The position numbers and the translations under genes are program-made. Source: Glomus cerebriforme (Eukaryota > Glomeromycota > Glomeromycetes > Glomerales > Glomeraceae). From it: a stretch of DNA of 18,249 nucleotides. This document shows positions 1 to 9,124 of this stretch, in pieces. The DNA lies in contig QKYT01000153.1 in assembly GCA_003550305.1 (NCBI GenBank), forward strand, positions 196,492-214,740, in the 5' to 3' direction. Numbering within the stretch: position 1 is the first letter of the stretch; every line of letters begins with the position of its first letter. The notes under the pieces were generated by a model. That model had not been told where the DNA came from. It saw only the letters and a program-made list of their open reading frames with translations, and did no database searches.

Positions 1-2
1 AT

Positions 3-77
3 CAAAATGCCAAAAAGCAGAAAAAGAAATTAGAACAAAAAAAACTTACTGAAAATAAAAATAAAAATAAAACCTAA
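3..77 (+). CDS. possible 3' end of a Lys-rich protein (partial)
   Basis: Reading from base 3, the frame is open for 24 codons to a TAA at 75-77. The residues are strongly Lys/Gln/Glu/Asn-rich (N-A-K-K-Q-K-K-K-L-E-Q-K-K-L-T-E-N-K), which resembles a charged coiled or disordered protein C-terminus. The local base use (GCC, AAG, CAG) is a little richer than the AT-only sequence that follows. The 5' part lies outside the window. A chance open frame in A-rich DNA is a real alternative, since Lys/Asn codons are all A/T. Confidence 0.3.
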   Translation, partial: QNAKKQKKKLEQKKLTENKNKNKT

Positions 78-824
78 GAAATGAATTATTATAAACTAAT
101 TTTAAACTTTTAAAGATTTTAGATTTTAAAAATTTGATAAAATAATTTTTTTTTATTATTAAACAAAACAATTATTTTAAAAGTTTATATTTTTTAATAA
201 ATTTGCAAAAAAAGTTATATTAATATTTTATAAATTAAAAGAAAATCATATTATATTTATATATGATAAATTTATTTTAGTAACTATATATCAAATTTAT
301 TTTTATAATATTAATTAACTATAGATTATAAGTTAATTATATTGCTATTAAAAAGAAAATTTAAGTAATAGTATAATAATATTTGAATATTATTTAATTA
401 TTTAAATCTTTAATAAATATTTGAAATATACAATATTTATAATATTAATCAGAATTAGAATAAATTAATATTTATATTATTGACAGGTTACAACTTATTT
501 AGGATTAATATAAAACTAGAGGATTTATAAAGAAGTAATAAAATTTGTAATTTTGTTTATTATAATAAATACCTTTAGGGTTTTTCAATTAAAAAAAATA
601 TATATTTATATTATATAAGATTTAAAAAAGAAATTTAAATATGATTGTTTATGAAATAACTATTAAAGAAAAAATAATAAATATTTGGATAAATTAAATA
701 ATATTCAGATAAATATGATAAATTTAAAATTTAAAATCTAAATTCTAATTAAAAAAAATAATAGTTTTTAATTATTAAGTTAAAAAATTCTAATAATAAT
801 TATTAATTTTGATTTATTTAAATA
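78..824. other. AT-rich stretch without a recognisable gene
   Basis: Almost pure A/T sequence with many short stops in all frames. I see no coding signature, RNA gene or clear repeat before the transposon-like element that begins at 825. Confidence 0.7.
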
Positions 825-1255
825 CACTACTTGGCAAATCTCTAATTTCGATTGATTACTCAAAAACATATAATAACATACAGTATATATAATTTCATAT
901 TATTATTATAATTAAAAATTAAAAATTTTAATGATAATTAAGAATAAAAAATAAAATAAATCAAATGGATGTTAAAATTTTATATATTTATTCTCAAAAT
1001 AATGGCATCTATATGATGTAAAATTTGAATATTTTTATTGTATATAATTTTAGAAAATGCAAAAAGACTATAAAAATATATAATCCTTCGCTTACGCTCT
1101 GGACAATCATTATAGTAATATTATAAAAGCTAGAAAGAAAAAATTTAATATACATACTTATTAGGTTTAATACAATCATATATTAAAATTTCAGATTTAA
1201 TTATTATACATGGGTTTAAGAAATTAGGAGGTCCCCTACTTTTGTTCAGGTAGTG
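825..1255. mobile_element. non-autonomous Tc1/mariner-like inverted-repeat element (MITE), 431 bp
   Basis: The left end reads CACTACTTGGCAAA (825-838). The right end, read on the minus strand, is CACTACCTGAACAAA (down from 1255). They agree at CACTAC-Y-TG and then CAAA. Both ends are flanked directly by TA (823-824 and 1256-1257), the target-site duplication typical of the Tc1/mariner superfamily. The interior is AT-rich and has no transposase-sized frame, so the element would need a transposase in trans. It includes a conspicuously GC-richer patch at about 1085-1110. The terminal repeats are short and imperfect, so the superfamily call is tentative. Confidence 0.55.
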
Positions 1256-1492
1256 TATTTTGTTAAAAGATAAAGAAATATTAGTTAACTAAATCTTAAT
1301 TATATTATATACAAAAAAAAAATAAGTAAAAGATTGATTCAGAACTTTAAATAATACTAAAATAAATAAAAGAAAGGAATGCATAAAATAAATATAAATA
1401 TTTTTTTTCAGTATATATACAACTCGGTTCCTTGTCTAAATTTAATTTCATTAAAAACTTTCATTTAAATTTAAATTTTATTATAAAATATA

Positions 1493-1631
1493 CCAGTTAA
1501 TATACTTTGTTTTCAAATCTTATAAAAGGTTTTAAGAATATATCAATACATTTTGGAGGTTTTTGGGCGGATTTTGAAAAATAATTTCGCCCTTTAGCTA
1601 ATTTCGTTAACAGTTAAGGTATATTACCTGG
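1493..1631. repeat. candidate 139-bp inverted-repeat element
   Basis: The left end CCAGTTAATATAC (1493-1505) matches the reverse complement of the right end, CCAGGTAATATACC (down from 1631), with one substitution. The left flank is TA (1491-1492), but the right flank is TG (1632-1633), so a TA duplication would have to be degraded. The interior holds a GGGCG...CGCCC pair around 1565-1593. It could be a small degraded MITE or a chance inverted repeat. Confidence 0.35.
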
Positions 1632-2934
1632 TGATATCCTGCATGATTGATTGATTGCGACATTTATTAGAACTTTTTCTGAATTCAATATCCATTTAGA
1701 GAAAAAGACCAATTTTCTGTAACTAATACTTATTATTTCTTTGAATTACCTTCTCATTTTGTACTTGTAACTTTCTTGTCAAATAAGAGTACTTTAAAAT
1801 ATAGATTTTAAAAATTAATATTATTATGGAATGTGATTACGAATTTACTTCTTGATATTCTTACATTGTGGATAAAGTATTTTGTTGTATTTAAATATTT
1901 AGTATTTAAACCCTATTTTTTTGTCTTTTCTATTATTTTTTTCTAGAATTTTAATAAAACTCGAATGTCTGGTTTCTTAAAGTATGACTCACAAACAATC
2001 ATCTCATCGATACCGACATGAAAATTAGAAAATCATTCAAACGTCAAAAAAATAAGGCAGTTTTGTTTGGAATTATTTCAAAAAAGATGAAAATGTTAAA
2101 GATAATAAAAGAGCCACCTGATATTTAATATTTAATTAAAGAAATTTTCAAAAAAAAAATGTGTACAATATCAATGTTTTTGTTAAAGATTCCAATTAAT
2201 AAAAATCAGTGACTATTTCATAATCACGTCGATCACGGAAAATTTCATGTCGGTGAAACGAAATTTGATAAGATGGGTGATATTGATATTAAATGTTTTA
2301 TTCACTTTCATATAATGAATGATATGTTAAATAATACGTACAGTATATAATTATTATTTTGCGCAATAATCTTGTCGTAAATTTATACCATTATGCTTGG
2401 TAATACATAATTTTTTTTTATTAAACTTATATTTTTTTCAATAAAAAAAAAAAAACTTAATCATAAATCATATTTTATATCATAAATATATCATAAATAT
2501 ATCATATAAATAAAATAAACAATATCCATTCGGAAGAAAAAGGATAAACGAATAATGATTCACGTCGAAATACGGGAAAATTTTTTTTGGACGACTAAAG
2601 TTTAAGAAATAAAAGGATAAATTATTCAAGATAGAAAAGAAAAAAAAAATGCGAAATTATTTAATTACATTTATAATACATATATATATATATATAATTT
2701 GGAATATAGGAATACCCGTATTAAACTATATACAAAGTAAACCCAATAAGGGGGGGAGGAGGATATAAAATTTAATCGCAACGAAATTGGGATAAGATAA
2801 ATATAAGAAAAAAAATGTATAACGTAAATATTAAAAATGCACGAGATGTTTTTTTTTTATAAAAAAAAAAAAATAGATAGATAGAAAGTTGGTCCGTTAT
2901 AAAAATAGGAAATAAATTAAGAATAATCGAATTT
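1632..2934. other. gene-poor AT-rich region with microsatellites
   Basis: No convincing gene. Notable items are a 36-codon Lys-rich ORF (2018-2128), a 45-codon open patch without a start (2213-2350, see findings), a (TA)n run at about 2681-2696, a purine tract of G and GGA (2750-2762), and a (TAGA)n run near 2872-2885. The last kilobase probably includes the 3' UTR of the minus-strand GATA gene. Confidence 0.5.
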
Positions 2935-3852
2935 TTAGTTATGAGAGAATCTTTGTTCTTTTTTTTTTGCAAGCCCATGTTTGTTACAATAGGTTTTGTC
3001 ATCACAATTTCTCCATATGGGTGAAGTAGTTGTATTACATTCTGCACAAACGCGGTATTTTCTGACCCTCTTTTTTCTAAGCACTTTAGAACTATTTACA
3101 TCAAATTTTCTGGGTGTCCCATTTCTTTTCAAACTAAAAAAAAAAAAAGTCAAGAAAAATTTAAATTAATTTCTAAATGATAATACATTAATAGATAAAC
3201 ATTATCATTACACTTACTATAACCAACAAGCATTGCAATATCTTTCCATTCTTTCTATTCTCCATAAAGGTGTTTTTTTTACACCACAATTAATACAGGA
3301 AAATATGTTATTTTGAAGTGATGGTGGTGTAGAAGGAATTAGTGGTTCATCGCTAGTGTCTGAAAGAGGTGAAGGAAAAGTTATTGGTAATGACGTTGTA
3401 GATGACGATGTGGGTAATGTTGATTCATCTATTTCATCTAATAAAACAAATGAATTAAGAAAAAGTCATTTTAAGATAAATATAAGAAATAAAATAGACA
3501 TAAATTGATAAATACCATAATAATTGATAGTATTGATAATATTATTGAATAATTTCCATGATCCAACTTCCAAACCATTGACATTCTTAATTCTCAATAT
3601 GGTATTTCTTATATACTCATTTGACGAAAGGTGAGTAAACACATAATACCATTTATAAATTTCTACTTCACCATAAAAATAAACGAATGTAGGTCTGATT
3701 TCATCATTAATAACTAGGTCAATATTTGAATTTTTGGCAATATAATTCTCTAAACAAAACAGAGATGAAAACCAAAGTTCATTTTCTGTTTGTGTTAATT
3801 CAACGCGTGCTTGATATAAAGTACCAAGAATTTCAGAGGAAGAGGATTCCAT
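2935..3852 (-). CDS. double GATA-type zinc finger protein, 3 exons, 251 aa
   Basis: Likely a nuclear DNA-binding transcription factor. Minus-strand exons are 3852-3516, 3437-3218 and 3133-2935. The introns are 78 bp (GT-ATTT donor) and 84 bp (GTAAGT donor, poly-T before AG). The joined frame is 252 codons including TAA. An in-frame TGA lies ten codons upstream of the chosen ATG. Residues 1-112 are an unrecognised globular-looking region rich in aromatics; 113-155 is a Ser/Thr/Pro linker. Finger 1 is C160-x2-C163-x16-C180-x2-C183 with TPLWR and CNAC, followed by YLKRNG, as in true GATA fingers. Finger 2 is C215-x2-C218-x16-C235-x2-H238 with SPIWR and CNKH, so its last ligand is His, not Cys. 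The inter-finger linker is basic. The target genes are unknown. Confidence 0.85.
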
Positions 3853-5592
3853 ATTTCCTATTAAAAAGAGAAAAGCTCAATCACTCGCTGATAGATTTCT
3901 ATGATCCAACGCTAACGAAGTTGAAACAAAATGCGCAGTCTTTTCAATGAAAAGCGCGTTTCGAAAAAAATGGGTTTCACTAAAGTATGATGCATACATA
4001 TATAAGATTTTTTAGTTGATCAACATCTAGTTTATCATTTTCAGTATTTTCAGAAACAAAAAGAAACCAAAATAACTAGCATAATGAAAACCTACTTCTT
4101 CATCCTATTACAAAATCATAAGCCTTAACCAAATATTGATAACAAAACTTCTTTTTTATTCAATTACCTGATAAGCCGTCGATGTCCAATCACCAAATCC
4201 TATAATTAAAATGAAAGAAAAGAAAAAATTTTTTTTTTTTGATAGATTTCTTCGTGAGATCGCATTCTTGTTTTTATATATAATGCGAAAAGTGCGTAAC
4301 TGTTTTAATGTGGAATGCGGTAATTGACCGCATCATAATCAGATCATTTCTAAAATTTACACGTAGTAAGTATTCAAGCCCACTTAAAGGCCCATAGTTA
4401 AATAGTCGAATAAAAATCAAATTTTTCCAATATTGTTTTGATTGAGAACGCATTCTAGAACATCTAGAAAACAAACATGTGGCAATCTTATAATGATTCA
4501 TGTGTTTTGTTGTTTTGCAAATTTCGTTATATTGCGCGTTTAAATTATAATTTCGTGATAATTATATGTTATGAGGGGTGTTTCGTTTTAAAATTTCAAA
4601 AAAAAAAAAAAAATCATCAATAAAAATTTTTTTGAAAGTATTTTATATTAACTTTTAATCAAAAAAAGATCGGTGATGCATTTGCATATAATTGTGCAGT
4701 ATTCATTATTTGAACTCGGAGTGATAAGCCGATAACCTAAAAATAATTAGAGTTACACGAAATTGACATCATTAACATTATTATGGTATGGAAAAACTAT
4801 TAAAAAACTTAAGATGTGACGTTATTACAAAAAAAACGGTAGATGACGATCACGGCCGATATAAGGATATCCTATTCCGAGTTTTACCATGTCTTCTCGG
4901 CCGTATATAATAAAAAAAATCTTTGAAAATTACAGTTTTTGAATTAATTAAATAACAACTATAACGAATATATTGAATACAACTATAAGATCAAAATAGT
5001 TATACAAATATCAAAATTTATTATATTTGATATGTCATAAAATTTTAAAAGTAAACCGAAACTTATCGTCAAATTTTCATTTTCTTAGACGCACATGAAC
5101 TACATTTTTCTAGACGTCCTTTTTTTTTCGGTCTATAACGTTAAAATCAGAATTATATCTAAAATAAACATACCTAAATTAGGGTAGATAATTATACATT
5201 CAAATATTTTCCTGGTTTAGTAGCTTCAATAATAAAATTTTCATTATTTAGAAAAAAATAAATCTTTGATAAATTTTAATTTAAACAAAAATTGATGTTT
5301 TCATTGTGAAAACTGAAAAGTGTTCCACTAATAAAATGAAAAACACCATACAATGCGTTTTATATTACTGCGGCTATACCGCGTGAACATAAACAAACAT
5401 ATCGTAATACAAATAAAATTACTTTTTCATTATTGAAAATCCAAAATCAGGAAATCATACAGCATTCATAATTTTAAAAATAAATAAAATCAGTCATCAT
5501 TTATTTATTTTCGACAATATTTTCTTCTTCCAAGAAGTTTTTTTTTTTTTTTCTTTTTACCTCGTTTTTTTAAAAAAAAAATCTTTTTTATT
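3853..5592. other. intergenic region between the GATA gene and the first F-box gene
   Basis: No gene is supported. The left part should hold the minus-strand GATA promoter; a TATATATG-like run lies near 3990-4003. The right end (about 5521-5592) is a pyrimidine-rich then A-rich leader for the F-box gene. Small dyads are listed among the findings (4316-4332, 4852-4904, 5370-5382). A 75-codon minus-strand frame at 4274-4501 has no recognisable motif. Confidence 0.5.
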
Positions 5593-7179
5593 ATGAATTC
5601 AGGAATACAATTATATCCCGATTGTTTAAGACGAATATTTGAACATATCGTCGATTCATCAGAGTATCTTCATACAACACATAAAATTTTATATTCTTGT
5701 ATATTAGTAAATAAATTATTTTGTGAAAATGCTATACCAATATTATGGAGAAATCCTTGGAATCCAAATTCAAATAAATCGAAAAATAATACTTATAAAA
5801 AATTTTCTATTACAAAAACAATTTTATCATGTTTATTACATCATTATCATCAAGAACAACAACAACAACAACAACAGGATAAAGAAGATACCTTTGGAAT
5901 AATTTGTTTGAAAAATTCAATCAAAGAACCTTTATTCGATTATTTAAGTTATTGTAGATATATTGATTATCAAGATATTGAAAAAGTGACCAAAATGTTG
6001 ATTGAAAAAAAGATTGAATTAAATATTATTATTAATAAAAAACATAAAGATAATATTGAATATATTTTATTAAAAAATATTTGGGAATTATTTATGAAAA
6101 AATGTAATAATATTGAATTTCTTAACTTACCTTATAATATTAATATCAGCATTTTATCTGGATCTCGACAATGTTTAAAATGGTTAAATGAATTGGAATG
6201 TAAAGTTGATAAAGAAATGAAATATTTGAATCAATCTACAAGTTTTATTGGATTAACTAAAATTTGTCATAATTTATCAAAAATTATTATTAAACCTTTA
6301 GATAAAGATGATGAAAATTTGGCTACTTTAATTAAAGCTCAAAATAATTTAAAAGAAATAAATTTATTTACAAATCAACATGTAGAAAATTTAACTTTTA
6401 TTAGTCAAGCATTATCAATTAAAGCTAATTCAATTGAAAAAATTTCTTTAAGAGGAAATTTTTATTTTTCTTTTCAAAATTCTTTTCTTTCTTTTTTATA
6501 TAATTTAAAGCAATTAAATATTAAATTTGCTACTTTTGATAATATCAATTATTTATTAAATTTAACTATTTTACCAAATTTAGAATTTCTTTCGATTCAA
6601 TTAAATTATTATTCTTTTGATTTATCTTTAGATTGTTATTCAAAATTATTTTCTACTACAAAAGGTCATCTTCAAAAATTTGAAATAATTAATGCTACAA
6701 GACCTCCTTCAAGAATAATTGGTTTGAAATTATTTTTTCAATCAATAATTAATTATTGTCCTTTAATTAATCATATTAGAATTTGGTATATTAATGAATT
6801 TTTATATGATTTTAAACAATTATTAATTAATTCTGATTATTTAAATTCTATTGAATTCGATTTTTTAAAAGTACATTTAAGTGATATTCATGATTATGAT
6901 ACAGAAAGAAAATTACAAACTAAATCTTTATTAGATGCTTTAGTCGATTATTCTATTAATTTGAATCATTTATATTTTAATAGTCTTTGGTGGTTATTAC
7001 CTCTTGAGTTAACTTATTTTTTGGATTTATGGAAAGGAAAAAATATTAAATTAACTTTAAAAATCAAAGATAATGTAAAAAAAAATTTGGATTCTTATTT
7101 AATTATTATTGATAAATTTATTAAAGATGATGTTTTAACTAACGATTCAGGTAAGTGGATTAAAGAATTTCCATTTTAA
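5593..7179 (+). CDS. F-box / LRR-like protein, 528 aa
   Basis: Probably a substrate adaptor of an SCF (Skp1-Cullin1-F-box) ubiquitin ligase. It is a single open frame. Residues 7-53 match a divergent F-box: LYPDCLRRIFEHI, then LYSCILVNKLFCENAIPILW. A Gln run follows (Q89-Q95), encoded by a CAA/CAG repeat. IKEPLFDYLSY (110-120) recurs in the paralogue at 9125. The rest has irregular leucine-rich units, for example NLKQLNIKF and LPNLEFLSIQLN, as expected of a substrate-binding solenoid. The C-terminal FLDLWKGKNIKLTLKI also matches the paralogue. A perfect splice donor (CAG|GTAAGT) occurs near the end, at about 7150, but homology to the paralogue's tail suggests it is not obligatorily used. The substrate is unknown. 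Confidence 0.9.
   Translation: MNSGIQLYPDCLRRIFEHIVDSSEYLHTTHKILYSCILVNKLFCENAIPILWRNPWNPNSNKSKNNTYKKFSITKTILSCLLHHYHQEQQQQQQQDKEDTFGIICLKNSIKEPLFDYLSYCRYIDYQDIEKVTKMLIEKKIELNIIINKKHKDNIEYILLKNIWELFMKKCNNIEFLNLPYNINISILSGSRQCLKWLNELECKVDKEMKYLNQSTSFIGLTKICHNLSKIIIKPLDKDDENLATLIKAQNNLKEINLFTNQHVENLTFISQALSIKANSIEKISLRGNFYFSFQNSFLSFLYNLKQLNIKFATFDNINYLLNLTILPNLEFLSIQLNYYSFDLSLDCYSKLFSTTKGHLQKFEIINATRPPSRIIGLKLFFQSIINYCPLINHIRIWYINEFLYDFKQLLINSDYLNSIEFDFLKVHLSDIHDYDTERKLQTKSLLDALVDYSINLNHLYFNSLWWLLPLELTYFLDLWKGKNIKLTLKIKDNVKKNLDSYLIIIDKFIKDDVLTNDSGKWIKEFPF
5851..5877 (+). repeat. CAA/CAG trinucleotide run encoding poly-Gln
   Basis: Tandem CAA units ending in CAG inside the F-box gene encode Q-E-Q7 (residues 87-95). 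The paralogue at 9125 lacks this tract, so it is a gene-specific and probably length-variable insertion between the F-box and the solenoid. Confidence 0.8.
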
Positions 7180-7272
7180 ATACTGTATTCTTTTAAAAAT
7201 AGTTTTTTTTTTTTCATTTTATGTGATTTATATAATATATACTATGAGATACTGTAGGATTGGGGAAATTTT

Positions 7273-7278
7273 AATAAA
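7273..7278 (+). terminator. polyadenylation signal AATAAA for the F-box gene
   Basis: A canonical AATAAA hexamer about 94 nt after the stop codon of the F-box gene ending at 7179, followed by T- and A-rich sequence. The position is typical for cleavage and polyadenylation. Confidence 0.5.
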
Positions 7279-7328
7279 CTTGTATGTTTTTTACAAAAAA
7301 AAATTGTCACTGATTTGATATATACTGT

Positions 7329-7352
7329 GTATATATATATATATATATATAT
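7329..7352. repeat. (TA)n microsatellite between convergent genes
   Basis: An alternating TA run lies in the 277-bp gap between the convergent F-box and KCTD genes. It is probably untranscribed or in the 3' UTR, and likely length-variable. Confidence 0.8.
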
Positions 7353-7442
7353 CATATGAATGATATACGAAATATTAATTGAATAAGTCGACTCACCTTC
7401 GACTTTTTTTTTGATCCCGATGATAATTAATTATCTAATTAT

Positions 7443-7448
7443 TTTATT
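7443..7448 (-). terminator. possible polyadenylation signal for the KCTD gene
   Basis: AATAAA on the minus strand starts 8 nt after the stop codon. That would give a very short 3' UTR, so a more distal site may be used instead. Confidence 0.3.
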
Positions 7449-7456
7449 GAAATATT

Positions 7457-8542
7457 CTAATTTGAACTTGCACTTGAATTTCGATTTGTATTTTCGTCAC
7501 TTTTCATAACTTTGAATAATAAACTATTTTTTAAAATTTGTTGTTTTAAAAATTTATCATTAAAACTCAAGTATAAAACAAATCTATTAGGTAAACCGCT
7601 GGGTTTTTCCATAAACCATTTCAATTCTTTAACTTCTTCATGCATCCAAGCTTCAATTTCATTTTCAAAATTCATTAATAGAGTATATCCAACTCCCGCA
7701 TAAGGTGTTAAAATATTTTTGATTTTTTCGTTAAAAGGTGCTAAATCATTCATAATAACACTTGGATTTGGTGGAATTAATTTAAATATTGGTGGTCGTC
7801 TATCATGATAAAATGTTATCATGATCTTTTTCTCAAATAATGATGCCACCGAGTACATTACTTCTTTTAATGAATGTAAAAATCCATTAACATTATCTAC
7901 CACCGCTTTATTTGCAAATGTTAACGTTGATGATTCTTCATGATCAATTAATTCTTCATCTGATTCTGTTGGAATTAAAAAAAATAATAATTCTTGTTCT
8001 AATTCTGCTAATGTGAATGGTAATGATGTATAATTTCTTCCAGTTAGATTCTCCATCAATCCACCTTCTTTATTATTTGATAATAATGTTACACCCGCTG
8101 TTTCAATTCCTTTATCTATAGATGAAGTATTTTCAATTTGGTTTGATAAAAATTCTGGCCAATGAACTTTTCCTGTTCGATAATATTGAAGAACATATCG
8201 AAATAAATAACCATCTCTATCAAAAAAATATTCATTTCCATTCGTTGGATGCATCATATCTTTATTTCGGTTCGAAAACATTGTCCCAAGTAATGTATCA
8301 GGATATGCTGTCAATGTTGATCTAAAAGTCTCATACTTTTATCAAAAAAAAAAAGTTAAGTTTCTTCATTTTAAAAAAAAATGTGATTTTTTTTTTGTTA
8401 CCTTAATCCCACCAACGTTAAGAATGATTCGATCTTCGATTACGATTTTTTTATCTTCAACACTACAACTATTATTACTTTTTGTAATAATTTCTTCATT
8501 AACAGACAATTTATTCATACGTTGATTTATTTCCTCATACAT
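7457..8542 (-). CDS. KCTD-like BTB/T1-domain protein, 2 exons, 339 aa
   Basis: Exons are 8542-8402 (47 codons) and 8335-7457, with a 66-bp intron (AAG|GTAACA ... AAAAG). Splicing joins ILNVGGIK to YETFRSTLTAYPDTLLG, which restores the hallmark T1/BTB start (NVGG-x-ydetFRsTL) of KCTD and Kv channel proteins. An in-frame TAG three codons upstream fixes the ATG. FDRDG (85-89) and the Y-Y-R-T-G-K-V-H-W-P strand (98-107) are the T1 core. The closing helix with LAELEQELLFFLIP comes only at 156-169, after an insertion of about 45 residues. Residues 170-339 are an unrecognised soluble region. There are no membrane segments, so it is not a channel. KCTD proteins in animals often bridge CUL3 to substrates; that role here is an inference. 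Confidence 0.9.
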
Positions 8543-9124
8543 TTTTCTCTAATAAATTTGAACTGAAACAGACCAGAAGGGAAAGATATTTAATGATCCT
8601 TGAATTATTTATTGTTGACATGTGTAACCATCATGCATCTAATTTCATATTGGGCGCATGATGATCCCCCTGATGATAACCATCATACAATAATTTTATA
8701 ATTAGTAATCACAAAGGACAATCAAGAGAAATTGGTAACTTTAAAAGTCATATAAGTTAAGAATGTAACTCGAAACAATTATATGTTTCATAATAGTTTA
8801 CATACATGATTGCAAAGGTGATCACCAGAATTTACCGTAGCGATATAGCGATATGTCAAAAAAGAAAATCATTGAATGTCGAAACTAGTTAGCAAATTTG
8901 GCTACATGTAGAAATGAATACATCACTATGTCACAGATCAGATGATCAAACATTTATTGGATATTAATAATAGTATTTGTTTATTTATATATATATACTG
9001 CGAAAAAAAAAAAAAATTGATAAATTGATTTTTTTTTTTTTTTTTTTACAATTGTTCGTTATCATACTTTTTCTCTTTTTTTTTCGCTCAAGAAAAAAAA
9101 ATTAATTAATTATATATAAAAAAA
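8543..9124. promoter_or_regulatory. shared divergent promoter region (KCTD gene minus, F-box gene plus)
   Basis: This 582-bp gap separates two divergently transcribed genes, so it should hold both promoters. Visible items are a TA-rich TATATATATA stretch at about 8982-8997, long poly-A/poly-T tracts (9005-9015, 9029-9048), a double copy of AGCGATAT (8839-8854), and a short dyad ATCATGC/GCATGAT (8630-8662). None can be assigned to a named factor from sequence alone. Confidence 0.4.

Noticed and set aside
3726..3950. 74-codon plus-strand frame
   Set aside because: It overlaps the first exon and 5' flank of the GATA gene in antisense and has no motif.
4274..4501. 75-codon minus-strand frame
   Set aside because: No domain, no promoter or splice context, and composition like a random frame.
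7512..8325. Two plus-strand frames of 63 and 67 codons
   Set aside because: They are antisense shadows of the KCTD gene.
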